In this document: positions 9,055 through 17,637 of the stretch, piece by piece
Numbering within the stretch: position 1 is the first letter of the stretch
How the letters are laid out: every line of letters starts with the position of its first letter
Origin: Mycolicibacterium fortuitum subsp. fortuitum
Lineage (GTDB): Bacteria; Actinomycetota; Actinomycetes; Mycobacteriales; Mycobacteriaceae
Length of the DNA stretch: 64,000 nt
Direction: 5' to 3'
Assembly: GCF_022179545.1 (NCBI RefSeq)
Contig: NZ_AP025518.1
Span: 3,100,001-3,164,000, forward strand
Translations under genes and position numbers: made by a program
Notes under the pieces: model-generated
Seen by the model: the letters and a program-made list of their open reading frames with translations, nothing else
What the model was told of the DNA's origin: nothing
Databases searched by the model: none

Positions 9055-10335
9055 ATGAAATTTGTGCTCGCTTTCTATGGGACGCGTGGTGATGTAGAGC
9101 CTGGAGTTGCGGTCGGGCGCGAGCTGCTGCGGCGTGGGCACGAAGTCCGCATGGCAGTCTCGCCCGATCTGGTTGAATTCGTCTCTGCAGCTGGTCCGGC
9201 GGCCATTGCGTGTGGGCCGGACGTGCGAGTGTGGCAAGACCTCAACCGCGACTTCTGGGCACGCTTCTTGCGCAAGTTCTGGAGGAACTTCTGGCGGGTC
9301 CGGGACCTGGTCGGTCTGCTGCGCGAAGAGTGGCATCTGTTCGACCAGTACTGGCAGGAAGTCAGCAAGACGCTGACGTCGTTGGTGGATGGCGCGGACG
9401 TGCTCTTCACCGGCGTCATCGGCGAGGAGGCGGCGGGCAACGTCGCCGAGGGTTGCGGCATTCCGTTGGCCATGTTGCATGTATTTCCGCTGCGACCCAA
9501 TGGGCAGCTCGTTCCGGGCCTGCCGCCGCGGTTGGCTCGCGCAATGATGAGAGCGTCGGAGTGGCTGAGTTGGCCCATGATGAAACGGCTGGAAGATCCG
9601 CAGCGCCGCGAGCTGGGTCTGCCCAAGTCGACCGGCCCCTCGGCGTGGAGAGTTGCCGCGCGTGGTTCGCTCGAAATCCAGGCCTACGACGAAATCTACT
9701 TTCCCGGGCTGGCCGAGGAATGGGCGAAGTGGGACGGGCAACGGCCTTTCGTCGGCGCCTTGACGCTCGAGTTGCCGACCGAAACCGATGACGAGGTCGC
9801 CGCCTGGATCGCCGCCGGAACTCCACCTATCTGCTTCGGTTTCGGCAGTATGCCGGTCGACTCCGGCGCTGACACACTGGCCATGATCAGCGCCGTATGC
9901 ACCGAGCTGGGGGAGCGGGCGTTGGTGTGCGCCGGCGCGAGTGACTTCAGTGACGTTCCGCATCTCGACCACGTCAAGGTGGTCAGCACGATGAACTACG
10001 GGGCCGCCTTTCCGGCTTGCCGCGCGGTGGTGCATCACGGCGGGGCAGGTACCACCGCGGCCGGTCTGCGCGCCGGGGTGCCCACGCTGATTCTGTCCAC
10101 CGACCTGGATCAGACACTGTGGGGAGCCCGGATCAAACGCCTGAAAGTGGGTACCGCTCGGCGTCTTTCGGCTACGACCCAGAAGACCCTGCTCGCCGAT
10201 CTGCGCACCATCCTGGAACCGGAGTACTCGGCTCGCGCCCGCGAGGTCGCCACTCAGATGACGAAACCCGCCGAAAGCGCGGCGAAAACCGCCGACCTGC
10301 TCGAGAAGCTTGCCCGGCTCAAGCGCGCGGGATGA
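9055..10335 (+). CDS. GPL-type glycosyltransferase (second paralogue)
   Basis: This is a 426-residue GT-B enzyme beginning KFVLAFYGTRGDVEPGVAVG. The C-terminal donor-binding segment is VVHHGGAGTTAAGLRAGVP, followed by ILSTDLDQTLWG. It is clearly closer to the third paralogue (14278-15543) than to the first, sharing the RNFW segment in the acceptor domain and nearly the whole C-terminal domain. This suggests a more recent duplication, with substrate difference expected in the acceptor half. The ATG is preceded by AGAGG at about 9 nt. The gene runs 41 bp before a methyltransferase, consistent with one transcription unit that builds and methylates sugars. The sugar donor is not predictable. Confidence 0.9.
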   Translation: MKFVLAFYGTRGDVEPGVAVGRELLRRGHEVRMAVSPDLVEFVSAAGPAAIACGPDVRVWQDLNRDFWARFLRKFWRNFWRVRDLVGLLREEWHLFDQYWQEVSKTLTSLVDGADVLFTGVIGEEAAGNVAEGCGIPLAMLHVFPLRPNGQLVPGLPPRLARAMMRASEWLSWPMMKRLEDPQRRELGLPKSTGPSAWRVAARGSLEIQAYDEIYFPGLAEEWAKWDGQRPFVGALTLELPTETDDEVAAWIAAGTPPICFGFGSMPVDSGADTLAMISAVCTELGERALVCAGASDFSDVPHLDHVKVVSTMNYGAAFPACRAVVHHGGAGTTAAGLRAGVPTLILSTDLDQTLWGARIKRLKVGTARRLSATTQKTLLADLRTILEPEYSARAREVATQMTKPAESAAKTADLLEKLARLKRAG

Positions 10336-10376
10336 TCGCATGCCTCAAAACTCATGGATCGCCACCGCCATGACCC

Positions 10377-11171
10377 ATGATGGTCTACGTGGATAGCACA
10401 ACCTCCGACATCGCGAACATGCCTCGTGGCGGGCCGGATGCTTCGTGGCTCGACCGCCGATTGCAGACCGAACGGCTTGAGTACCTGGATCGCGATGATG
10501 TCGATGACCTCAAGCGCAAGGTCATGGATTCGCTGGATCGGGCCGGCGGGCGGCGAAGGATCGGCATCCACGAGAAGTGCGCGCGGATGGTGCTGCGCGA
10601 GGTGGCCGGCGTCCCTGCTCCGAAGATCCTCGAGCTGGGGGCAGGCCTGGGTGGCCTGTCGCGCAAGCTGCTGGAGATGCACCCCACTGCCCAGATCACG
10701 GTCACCGATATCGAGCCGTCATTCGTGGCGGGCATGGCCGCCGGAGATCTCGGCAGTCATCCGCGGGCCGTGGTGCGGGAGATGGATGCCACCGAAATCG
10801 ATGCGCCCGAAGGTCATTACGACCTGGCCGTGTTCGCGTTGTCGTTGCATCACCTGCCGCCTGAACTTGCCGCCCAGGTGTTTGCGGCAGGCACCCGTGC
10901 CGCCAAGAAACTACTGATAGTCGATCTCCCGCGGCCGCCGGCTCCTTTGCACGTCATTCTGCTGGCGGTTGTTCTGCCGCTCATCAAGGTGTCGCCGCTG
11001 CAACATGATGGATTCATCAGTTCACTGCGGGCCTACAGTCCTGCGGCACTGCGTGCGCTGGGGCGGCATGCTGATCCGTCGATCAACGTCGAGTTCCGGA
11101 GCCGCCGAGGGCTGGGGCCGACGGTGGCGGTCGCCAGCCGTGGACGCCAGGGCGACAGACCGGCCGATTGA
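10377..11171 (+). CDS. Class I SAM-dependent methyltransferase
   Basis: This is a 264-residue protein. The SAM-binding glycine motif ILELGAGLGGLSRKLL lies at about residues 83-98, followed by an acidic ribose-binding residue in VTDIEP and a motif-IV-like stretch (YDLAVFALSLHHLP). A hydrophobic segment near the C terminus (LHVILLAVVLPLIKV) suggests membrane association or a lipid-facing acceptor. Tandem ATG codons at 10377 and 10380 are both possible starts. It follows a glycosyltransferase in the same direction and is followed by a convergent GAP gene 29 bp away. By analogy with the rmt/fmt genes of GPL loci it could O-methylate a sugar hydroxyl or the lipid. The exact position is unknown. 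Confidence 0.85.
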   Translation: MMVYVDSTTSDIANMPRGGPDASWLDRRLQTERLEYLDRDDVDDLKRKVMDSLDRAGGRRRIGIHEKCARMVLREVAGVPAPKILELGAGLGGLSRKLLEMHPTAQITVTDIEPSFVAGMAAGDLGSHPRAVVREMDATEIDAPEGHYDLAVFALSLHHLPPELAAQVFAAGTRAAKKLLIVDLPRPPAPLHVILLAVVLPLIKVSPLQHDGFISSLRAYSPAALRALGRHADPSINVEFRSRRGLGPTVAVASRGRQGDRPAD

Positions 11172-11200
11172 ACTTTCACGTCGACCGGTTGAATCCTGAC

Positions 11201-11995
11201 TCAGATGGTGTTCAAGCCCTTGGCGATCAACATGATGCCGGCCAATACGCACATGGCCACCAGGATCTTTCGGTGATGAGCCCACGCCCAGTCGTGTAGC
11301 CGCTGCAGCACGGCTTCGGTTTTCGCCGGTGCGGCGAGATAGCTGACGAGGACGACCTCGACGACCGCCAGCATGCCGACGATGAAAGCGATGGTGGCGG
11401 TGATCTGTGTACCTACCGCCGTTCCTGAGACGACGACGATCGCGAGAAGGAACAGGGCCACGTCGGGTGGGGCGCCGGCGAATGAGAACCCGATCACGAA
11501 CGAGACCCACAACGCCCCGCTTTCCCACGCATCGTGGCCGCGCCGCAGCAGGCGCCGGAAGAACGACTTGCTGTCGTCGGGAGCTTCCTTCGCGCGGGCC
11601 AGGAGTCGCGACACCGGTGTCTGCGTTTCCGAGTCCAGGACCGTGGTCGCTGCGCTGCCTTCGGCAGCGGGCAGCTTCGCCCGCTGCCGGACCCAGAAGT
11701 GCACCGACAGCAGGGTGGCTGTTGTCAGGGCGATCGCACCCATGCCGATTTGGATGTAACCGCCGGTGGAACTCTTGGCCCACGCCTCCGCAGTCGATTT
11801 GAACATCGGAGTCGCGTGCAGCAGCGTCAGCGGGACTATCAGGGTGGGAATGCATGCAGTGACGCAGCCGGCCCCGAACATCAGCAGGTTTTGCACCGGT
11901 CGCGGCCGCGAGATCACGAGGAGGGTGATGCCGATGCGCATGGGATCGAGCCCGACCAAAATCCCCAACGCAAGCACCGATCCCCACACGGGCAA
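11201..11995 (-). CDS. GAP/Sap-type integral membrane protein (second paralogue)
   Basis: This is a 264-residue paralogue of the 7991-8779 product, with VWGSVLALGILVGLDP and LLVISRPRPVQNLLMFG near the N terminus and about six membrane segments. The cytoplasmic loop (about 100-150) is rich in charged residues. The start is uncertain: the frame opens with TTG at 11995, or GTG at 11989 which would align better with the other GAP protein (both then begin with VWGS). It is convergent with the preceding methyltransferase. The family role is helping translocate complex lipids made by NRPS/PKS systems. Substrate assignment to this cluster is inferred from position. Confidence 0.85.
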   Translation of the reverse strand: MPVWGSVLALGILVGLDPMRIGITLLVISRPRPVQNLLMFGAGCVTACIPTLIVPLTLLHATPMFKSTAEAWAKSSTGGYIQIGMGAIALTTATLLSVHFWVRQRAKLPAAEGSAATTVLDSETQTPVSRLLARAKEAPDDSKSFFRRLLRRGHDAWESGALWVSFVIGFSFAGAPPDVALFLLAIVVVSGTAVGTQITATIAFIVGMLAVVEVVLVSYLAAPAKTEAVLQRLHDWAWAHHRKILVAMCVLAGIMLIAKGLNTI

Positions 11996-11999
11996 AACA

Positions 12000-12196
12000 C
12001 TACCCGTTCGCTTCTACCGGTCACCTCTTTTCACGCTGTCGGTGCCCGCGGCGGTGCTCCTCCGGTGCGCCAAAGTCCGTTTGCCAGCGAGGACTTCGCA
12101 CGCACAGCGGCTCTGGTGGCGTGGCGATTTCGGCCCGACGTCAGACCGCTGACGCTATGCTTTCGCGGTGGCGACGAGTTCACCGAGGACGGCCGA
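12000..12196. other. Intergenic region between GAP gene and zinc-binding methyltransferase
   Basis: This is a 200-bp divergent gap. The frame of the downstream methyltransferase stays open upstream across it, but codon positions there show no protein-like sequence. A GAGGA ribosome site (12185-12189) lies 7 nt before the GTG at 12197. I see nothing else in it. Confidence 0.3.
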
Positions 12197-13177
12197 GTGC
12201 CCGCGATAACCCGGGATTGCCGGTTATGTGGATCGAACGGCCCTCATCAGGCAATCGAAGTTCGCGAGATGATGTTCGGCACTCGGGAACCTTTTGAATA
12301 TTTCTGCTGCACTGCCTGCGACACGTTGCAGATTCACAACGTGCTCGAAGGTGATGAACTCATGCGCCACTACCCGTCGAACTACTACTCGCACAACGCG
12401 TCGGCTCAACCGGGCGCGTTCCGATGGCTGGTCACCCAGCACGACGAGTACAAGCTGCACGGCGGCAAACCGATACTCGGTAAATTCATAAAATCGCGGC
12501 TGACAGAAGGCATCTTCCGGGTCCTGCTCGGAGGCGACGTCGTCAGAATGCTTGCCGAATTGGGCACCGATCGGGAGGCGCGAATTCTCGACGTGGGCTG
12601 TGGCACCGGGGGGTTGCTCGACCGGCTGTCCAGGATTGGATTCAATAATCTGCGAGGTGCGGACCCGTTCATCGAGGCTGACGGCGAGTCCGCTGAAGGT
12701 GTGCCTCTGATGAAGGCGGATTTGGTCGACGTGGCCGGCCAATATGACCTCATCATGTTCAACCATTCCCTTGAACACGTTCCGGATCCGGTCGGAACAC
12801 TCAAGGTGGCGTACCAGAAGCTCGCAGCGGGCGGCCTGTGCCTGGCTCGGGTGCCGACGACATCATCAGAAGCCTGGTCGACCTACCGGGCGGACTGGGT
12901 GCAGGCCGACGCACCTCGCCACATGGTCATCCCTTCGCGGCAGGGAATGGCCAAGGCGGCCGAGCAGGCGGGAATGCGTGTGGTCCGGACCTTCGACGAT
13001 TCGAATCTGGGCCAGTTCCTCGGCAGCGAAGCGTACCGACGCGACGTCGCGGTAACCGACCCCAAGATTCTGCGCATGTTCGGACCCAAGCAGCTGTGGC
13101 AGTGGGAAAAGCGCGCACAATTGCTCAATCGCCAGGGACGAGGCGACCAGACGGGTTTCGTCCTACAAGCGATATAG
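12197..13177 (+). CDS. Zinc-binding N-terminal class I methyltransferase
   Basis: This is a 326-residue protein from the GTG at 12197, supported by GAGGA 7 nt upstream. The N terminus has two Cys-x2-Cys pairs (CRLC and CTAC) about 30 residues apart, a putative zinc knuckle seen in sugar C-methyltransferases and related enzymes. The SAM-binding loop is ILDVGCGTGGLLDRL, followed by YDLIMFNHSLEHVPDP. A C-terminal region contains DAPRHMVIPS, which resembles the active-site His region of this family. It may act on a nucleotide sugar, a glycan or the lipid chain. It lies between a GAP gene and a TylF-type methyltransferase. The full frame is open further upstream, but that extension looks non-coding. 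Confidence 0.8.
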   Translation: MPAITRDCRLCGSNGPHQAIEVREMMFGTREPFEYFCCTACDTLQIHNVLEGDELMRHYPSNYYSHNASAQPGAFRWLVTQHDEYKLHGGKPILGKFIKSRLTEGIFRVLLGGDVVRMLAELGTDREARILDVGCGTGGLLDRLSRIGFNNLRGADPFIEADGESAEGVPLMKADLVDVAGQYDLIMFNHSLEHVPDPVGTLKVAYQKLAAGGLCLARVPTTSSEAWSTYRADWVQADAPRHMVIPSRQGMAKAAEQAGMRVVRTFDDSNLGQFLGSEAYRRDVAVTDPKILRMFGPKQLWQWEKRAQLLNRQGRGDQTGFVLQAI

Positions 13178-13380
13178 GCGTCCGGGGACTGTGAGGAAGG
13201 CGGAAACGTCTCTGCCGCAGTCGATCTTGCTGTTCGGCACGTGGCAGGCCCGTGTGTTTTTCCCGTCGTCCATCGGGATATCAATTTCCCCAGAGTCAAT
13301 CAGCAAACCGATCCGGGTGGTGCCGGCTCGAGGCTAGAGTCACTCGAACTGCCGGAATACGAGCTGGGGGCCGCCTTCAC
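13178..13380. other. Intergenic region before TylF-type methyltransferase
   Basis: About 200 bp between two same-strand methyltransferase genes. The downstream frame is open back to 13252, but the translation there lacks family similarity. No terminator or promoter is clear to me. A separate promoter for the TylF-type gene is possible. Confidence 0.25.
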
Positions 13381-14220
13381 GTGACCGACCACGATGTTCG
13401 ATCGCTGTACCTCGACCTGATCCGGGGCAACCTCACCAGGTACGGAATGCCGGAACGCATGCCCGCCCAGTGGACGCTGCGCCGGCGGCTCTATTTCAAG
13501 ACGCTCAACCGCATGATGGTCCGCGGCGGCGCGCTGCGGCTTGCCCGCGCCACTCCCAACGAGAATCGCAGTACTCTCGTTCAGCACAAGCGGGATCTGG
13601 GCATCGACTGGCCTGCGGAGGCCGAGACGATGATCGGAATGCAGAGGCTGACCAGTCTTCAGCGTTGTGTCGAGACCGTGCTGGCCGAGGACATTCCAGG
13701 CGACCTGATCGAATGCGGGGTGTGGCGCGGCGGCGCCTGCATCCTGATGCGTGCCGTGCTGGCCGCCTACGGTGATGAGACGCGCACTGTCTGGGTGGCG
13801 GATTCGTTCGAGGGCTTGCCGCCGGCAGACCCCGAGAACTACAAGGCGGACAAGGGACTGAGGACTCAGAGCCTTGCCGGCATACTGGGCGTGCCCGTGA
13901 CCGAGGTCAAGGCGAACTTCGAGCGCTACGGCCTGCTGGACGATCAGGTCCGCTTCCTTCCTGGTTGGTTCAAGGACACGCTGCACGATGCGCCGATCGA
14001 CCAGATTGCGGTGCTGCGGGTCGACGGCGATCTCTACGAGTCCACGATCCAGGCGCTCGAGGCTCTCTACCCCCGACTGTCTCCGCAGGGGTTCTGCATC
14101 ATCGACGACTATCACGACCTCAAGCCGTGCCGGGAGGCTGTTACCGACTACCGCAAGCGGCACGGGATCACCGCCGAGATCGTCGACATAGACGGGACGG
14201 CCGTGCTCTGGCGCAAGTAG
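13381..14220 (+). CDS. TylF/MycF-family sugar O-methyltransferase
   Basis: This is a 279-residue protein from the GTG at 13381. It carries the family hallmark GDLIECGVWRGGACILM (SAM loop) and VWVADSFEGLPPAD. The metal- and substrate-binding acidic residues are in VLRVDGDLYESTIQ and CIIDDYHDLKPCR. TylF and MycF methylate hydroxyls of deoxysugars on macrolides, and the Rmt enzymes of GPL biosynthesis belong to this group. Hence methylation of a rhamnose- or talose-like sugar on the lipopeptide is the best guess. The gene ends 57 bp before the third glycosyltransferase, in the same direction, supporting linked function. Confidence 0.9.
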   Translation: MTDHDVRSLYLDLIRGNLTRYGMPERMPAQWTLRRRLYFKTLNRMMVRGGALRLARATPNENRSTLVQHKRDLGIDWPAEAETMIGMQRLTSLQRCVETVLAEDIPGDLIECGVWRGGACILMRAVLAAYGDETRTVWVADSFEGLPPADPENYKADKGLRTQSLAGILGVPVTEVKANFERYGLLDDQVRFLPGWFKDTLHDAPIDQIAVLRVDGDLYESTIQALEALYPRLSPQGFCIIDDYHDLKPCREAVTDYRKRHGITAEIVDIDGTAVLWRK

Positions 14221-14277
14221 CCGCGGATCGCCCTGCCATACAGGCAGATCCGACGGGTTCATAGAAAGAGTTGTGCA

Positions 14278-15543
14278 ATGAAAATCGTCCTCGCAAGCTA
14301 CGGAACACGTGGTGACATCGAGCCGTTGGTTGCGGTCGGTCGTGAGTTGCTGCGCCGTGGTCACGACGTGGCCATGGCCGTGCCCCCCGATCTAGTCAGG
14401 TTCGCCGAGGCCGCCGGGCCCACCGCTATCCCATACGGGCCGGATCTGGAAGCGGTGTTGGACGCCCATCGCGACTTCTGGACCCACTTCTTCCGCAATT
14501 TCTGGAAGGTCCGCGAGATCATCAGGTTGCGGCGCGAAGTAGTGGCCCCCTTCCATCAGTGCTGGAAGGACATCATCGCCACGCTGACGTCCCTCGCCGA
14601 AGGGGCAGACCTGCTGTTCACGGGTGTGAATTTCGAGGATGCCGCAGGCAATGTCGCTGAGTATTACGACATTCCGTTGGCCACGCTGCACCTGTTCCCG
14701 TTGCGGGCCAACAGCCACTTTATACCGTTGCTGCCCGCGCCCCTGGGCCGCTATGCGATGAAAGCGTCCGAGTGGGTTGCCTGGCGTAATGCCAGAAAAG
14801 TCGAGGGCATACAGCGAGGCGAGCTGGCGTTGCCGAAGGCCACCTCGCCGTCGCCGTGGCGGCTCACCGAACGCGGGTGCCTGGAAATCCAGGGCTATGA
14901 CGAAGTGTGCTTCCCGGGATTATCGGCCGAATGGGCGCAATGGTCTGGTCAACGGCCCTTTGTGGGTGCGCTGACCATGAATCTGCCCGGCGATGCCGAT
15001 GAAGAGGTAGCCGCGTGGATCGCTGCGGGAACACCACCGATATTCTTCGGCTTCGGCAGTTTGCCGATGGAATCCGGCGCCAAGACCCTCGCGATGATCA
15101 CCGCGGCCTGCGCGCAGCTGGGGGAGCGGGCGTTGGTATGTGCAGCCGGAACAGACCTGAGTCACATGCCCCGGTCCGACGATGTCTTGGTTGTCGGCGC
15201 GATGAATTACTCGGCTGCCTTTCCCGCCTGCCGGGCGGTCGTGCACCACGGTGGGCTGGGTACCACTGCGGCAGGGCTGCGCGCGGGCGTTCCCACACTG
15301 ATCCTGTCGACAGACCTCGATCAGACACTGTGGGGCAGCCGAGTCAAGAGCCTGAAAGTGGGTATCGCCCGGCGCTTTTCGGCCACCACGGAAAAAACCT
15401 TGGTGGCCGACCTGCGCAAGATCCTTGAGCCACAATTTGCGACCCGAGCCCGAGAAGTCGCCGCCCAGATGACCGAGCCCACCGAGAGCGTCGCCACCAC
15501 AGCCGATCTCGTGGAGAAATTCGCCGGTGCGGGCCGGCTGTGA
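14278..15543 (+). CDS. GPL-type glycosyltransferase (third paralogue)
   Basis: This is a 421-residue GT-B enzyme. It begins KIVLASYGTRGDIEPLVAVG and ends with the donor-binding segment VVHHGGLGTTAAGLRAGVP and ILSTDLDQTLWGSR. It is a close paralogue of 9055-10335 and a more distant one of 6692-7969. Three such genes in one cluster imply three glycosyl transfers, or two to the peptide and one extending a sugar chain as in M. smegmatis GPLs. The ATG at 14278 has AAAGAG about 8 nt upstream. It is followed by a convergent P450 gene 27 bp away. Confidence 0.9.
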   Translation: MKIVLASYGTRGDIEPLVAVGRELLRRGHDVAMAVPPDLVRFAEAAGPTAIPYGPDLEAVLDAHRDFWTHFFRNFWKVREIIRLRREVVAPFHQCWKDIIATLTSLAEGADLLFTGVNFEDAAGNVAEYYDIPLATLHLFPLRANSHFIPLLPAPLGRYAMKASEWVAWRNARKVEGIQRGELALPKATSPSPWRLTERGCLEIQGYDEVCFPGLSAEWAQWSGQRPFVGALTMNLPGDADEEVAAWIAAGTPPIFFGFGSLPMESGAKTLAMITAACAQLGERALVCAAGTDLSHMPRSDDVLVVGAMNYSAAFPACRAVVHHGGLGTTAAGLRAGVPTLILSTDLDQTLWGSRVKSLKVGIARRFSATTEKTLVADLRKILEPQFATRAREVAAQMTEPTESVATTADLVEKFAGAGRL

Positions 15544-15570
15544 CTGCGGCCGGGCCGCGATGTGGTGCGG

Positions 15571-16977
15571 CTACTCCGCAGTGTCGCGCGAGCGGCGACC
15601 GCTGGCCGGACAGTGCTGCGGCATCGCCGGCTGCGACGCCGCGGTGGTGTCTCTGATCGCGCGGACATGGATCATCCCGCCACGGTGCGGAACGAAGGTG
15701 ACGTGTTTGGCCCGTTGTTTCTCGCCTGCAGCCGTGGTGGTGCTCAACTCGACCCGGCGCAGGATCTCCCGAAGCACGAGGCGAATCTCGACCATGGCAA
15801 ATGTGGCACCGAGGCAACGCCGGTTGCCGCCGCCGAACGGCAGCCAGGTGGTCGGACTCAAGGAGGCGTCGACCATTCGGTCCGGATCGAACCGATCCGG
15901 GTCGGGGTACACCTCGGCACTCGCGTGAACCAGTCCGATCGCTGGATCGACCATCACACCCGAAGGTAGAAGGTAGCCACCGATCTCGGTGGGCTCCTTG
16001 AGCACTCGGCCTGAGCTGAACAACACCGGGCGGATCCGCAGGGTCTCCTTGACCACCGCGTCGAGGTACTCGTCGCCTGCGGGATCGCCCGCGGCACTGG
16101 CATCTGCGGCCTGCACCGCCCTGGCCAGGGCATCTGGATGGCGCGTCAGCCGCTCCAAAGCCCACGCCAGCGCGGTGGCGGTGGTTTCGTGTCCGGCGGC
16201 GATCGCAGTCAGCAGCTGGTCGCGCAGCTCGCTGTCGGACAGGGTGCGGCCGTCTTCCCCGGTGGCCCGGACAAGCATGGCCAGCACATCGGTGCGGTCG
16301 GCCAGGTTCGGGTCGGCACGCCGATCGGCGATCTCGGCGTAGAGGAGGGCGTCGGCTTCTTCGAATCGCCGGCCCACTTTCCGCCACGGGCGATGACGGC
16401 GCAGGCTCGGTTTGGTGATCGCCGGCGTTTCCCACGACTTCATGTAGAGCAAGCGCGGCACCACCTCACGTAACGCAGCCAACCGGGTTGGGTCGCTGGC
16501 TCCGATGACGGTCCGCAAGATCACCTCGAGCGTGATCTCAGTCGTCCTCGGCGCCACCGGAAACGACTTACCGACCTCCCACTGCGCCACGTTCGCGGCA
16601 GCGATCTCGACCATCTGGGCCGCCTGCTTCGCGACAGCGTCGCGGTGAAACGCCGGCATGGTGAGGCGACGCAGAGTGTGGTGCTCATCCCCGTCGAGCA
16701 CGAACAAAGAGCTCTCGCCGAGAAGGCCGCGGAAGAACCAATGGGCTTCACCGGAATGGAAGATCCGAGGATCGCCTGCGTACACGGCCTTGATGTCAGT
16801 GGGATCCGCAAGGTATACGACGGTGCCTGACAGCGGAATACGGAGCGTGAACATGTTTCCGTAGCGACGCTGACATCCGCGCAGAAAGCGCAGGCCGAAG
16901 CCTGCCATCAACGTGGACTGCACCACCATGGGAAGTGGCGGTCCGGGCGGCAGTTCGGCTTTCACGGCAAAGCTCAC
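15571..16977 (-). CDS. Cytochrome P450
   Basis: This is a 468-residue P450 with all core signatures: I-helix AGHETT (oxygen activation), K-helix KETLRIRP (ExxR) and haem loop FGGGNRRCLGA with the axial Cys. The proline-rich start PPGPPLPM is typical of the N-terminal hinge. No membrane anchor is evident, so it is likely soluble and dependent on a separate ferredoxin/reductase, neither of which is in this window. It is transcribed away from the NRPS genes. Plausible jobs are hydroxylation of the fatty-acyl chain or of an amino-acid side chain; the sequence does not say which. Confidence 0.93.
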   Translation of the reverse strand: MSFAVKAELPPGPPLPMVVQSTLMAGFGLRFLRGCQRRYGNMFTLRIPLSGTVVYLADPTDIKAVYAGDPRIFHSGEAHWFFRGLLGESSLFVLDGDEHHTLRRLTMPAFHRDAVAKQAAQMVEIAAANVAQWEVGKSFPVAPRTTEITLEVILRTVIGASDPTRLAALREVVPRLLYMKSWETPAITKPSLRRHRPWRKVGRRFEEADALLYAEIADRRADPNLADRTDVLAMLVRATGEDGRTLSDSELRDQLLTAIAAGHETTATALAWALERLTRHPDALARAVQAADASAAGDPAGDEYLDAVVKETLRIRPVLFSSGRVLKEPTEIGGYLLPSGVMVDPAIGLVHASAEVYPDPDRFDPDRMVDASLSPTTWLPFGGGNRRCLGATFAMVEIRLVLREILRRVELSTTTAAGEKQRAKHVTFVPHRGGMIHVRAIRDTTAASQPAMPQHCPASGRRSRDTAE

Positions 16978-17279
16978 TTTGAGTGATCCCTAGCTTCTAG
17001 ACGGTACGGGTGCTGACGGGCCGACGGCCTCGGTCTGCAACTGACGTGGGTTGCGGGTCTAAGGGGAGCGCTCGCCCCGGGTCGAACCACCGCCGCAGAT
17101 CCGGGTTCCACGGTACTTCCCAACCGTACGTTGTCGGGTTGGCTACGGGGCACTTTCGGGCGGAGACATCACCCCCCGCGGGTGACCCGGCAAGTGGGGA
17201 GCCCATTTGCCTTCATCTTCTGCAGGAAGGAGCCACCAGTCCCCGCCGCCTGTCAGAAATGCTGTGCTTGTGCTCAGCA

Positions 17280-17295
17280 TCATTTGATCAAATGA
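17280..17295. promoter_or_regulatory. 16-bp perfect palindrome, candidate operator
   Basis: TCATTTGATCAAATGA is a perfect 16-bp inverted repeat about 340 bp upstream of mbtH. It is AT-rich in a GC-rich genome, with no spacer, the form expected of a dimeric regulator site. The bound protein is unknown. Confidence 0.35.
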
Positions 17296-17443
17296 ATTTG
17301 TCTCACTGAAGGCTCGTAGGGGACGATTCGCAGCCCGCGTTCCAACCCGCCCGAGGTGGGAGCCATTCAGGCAGCAAACATCTGTGCTGGCGGCCTGCGG
17401 GTAAGGATTGCCAGGGGTCGCTGCGTTCGCCGCGGTAGAACGC

Positions 17444-17466
17444 GCCACTACCTAAGCGTTAGTGGC
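17444..17466. promoter_or_regulatory. Inverted repeat GCCACTA-N9-TAGTGGC
   Basis: Seven-base perfect arms are separated by nine bases (CCTAAGCGT), with a second overlapping CTAA-GCG-TTAG symmetry inside. It could be an operator for the mbtH-NRPS genes. Arms this short could occur by chance. Confidence 0.25.
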
Positions 17467-17565
17467 TAATTCGCTTTGTTAACGGTGTCTGCAGCTACAG
17501 GGTTGGTCCCAGGCGGTGGCCCACTGAAGACTGGTAGCAAATATTGACGATTTTCCTAAAACCGC

Positions 17566-17593
17566 TTGCCAGCTGGAGCGTTTGGGTTAGGTT
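17566..17593 (+). promoter_or_regulatory. Possible sigma-A promoter for mbtH-NRPS unit
   Basis: TTGCCA (17566-17571) and TAGGTT (17588-17593) are 16 bp apart and 45 bp upstream of the mbtH start. The -10 fits the loose mycobacterial TANNNT form. This is weak consensus evidence only. Confidence 0.25.
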
Positions 17594-17637
17594 TAGAACG
17601 TGTTCCATTTAACTCGCCCTGATGGTCTGGAGAACTG

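Larger units (their letters stand above)
16978..17637. promoter_or_regulatory. 660-bp divergent regulatory region upstream of mbtH-NRPS genes
   Basis: This is the largest gene-free stretch in the biosynthetic part. Short open frames in it have no recognisable similarity. It holds a 16-bp perfect palindrome (17280-17295), a second inverted repeat GCCACTA...TAGTGGC (17444-17450 and 17460-17466), and AT-rich tracts around 17470 and 17535-17560. Promoters for the P450 (minus) and for the mbtH-NRPS unit (plus) must lie here or nearby. The length suggests regulated expression, but no regulator gene is present in the cluster. Confidence 0.5.

Noticed and set aside
17010..17309. Small plus-strand frame in the region upstream of mbtH
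   Set aside because: No similarity, weak start, and it spans the palindrome region; more likely non-coding regulatory DNA.
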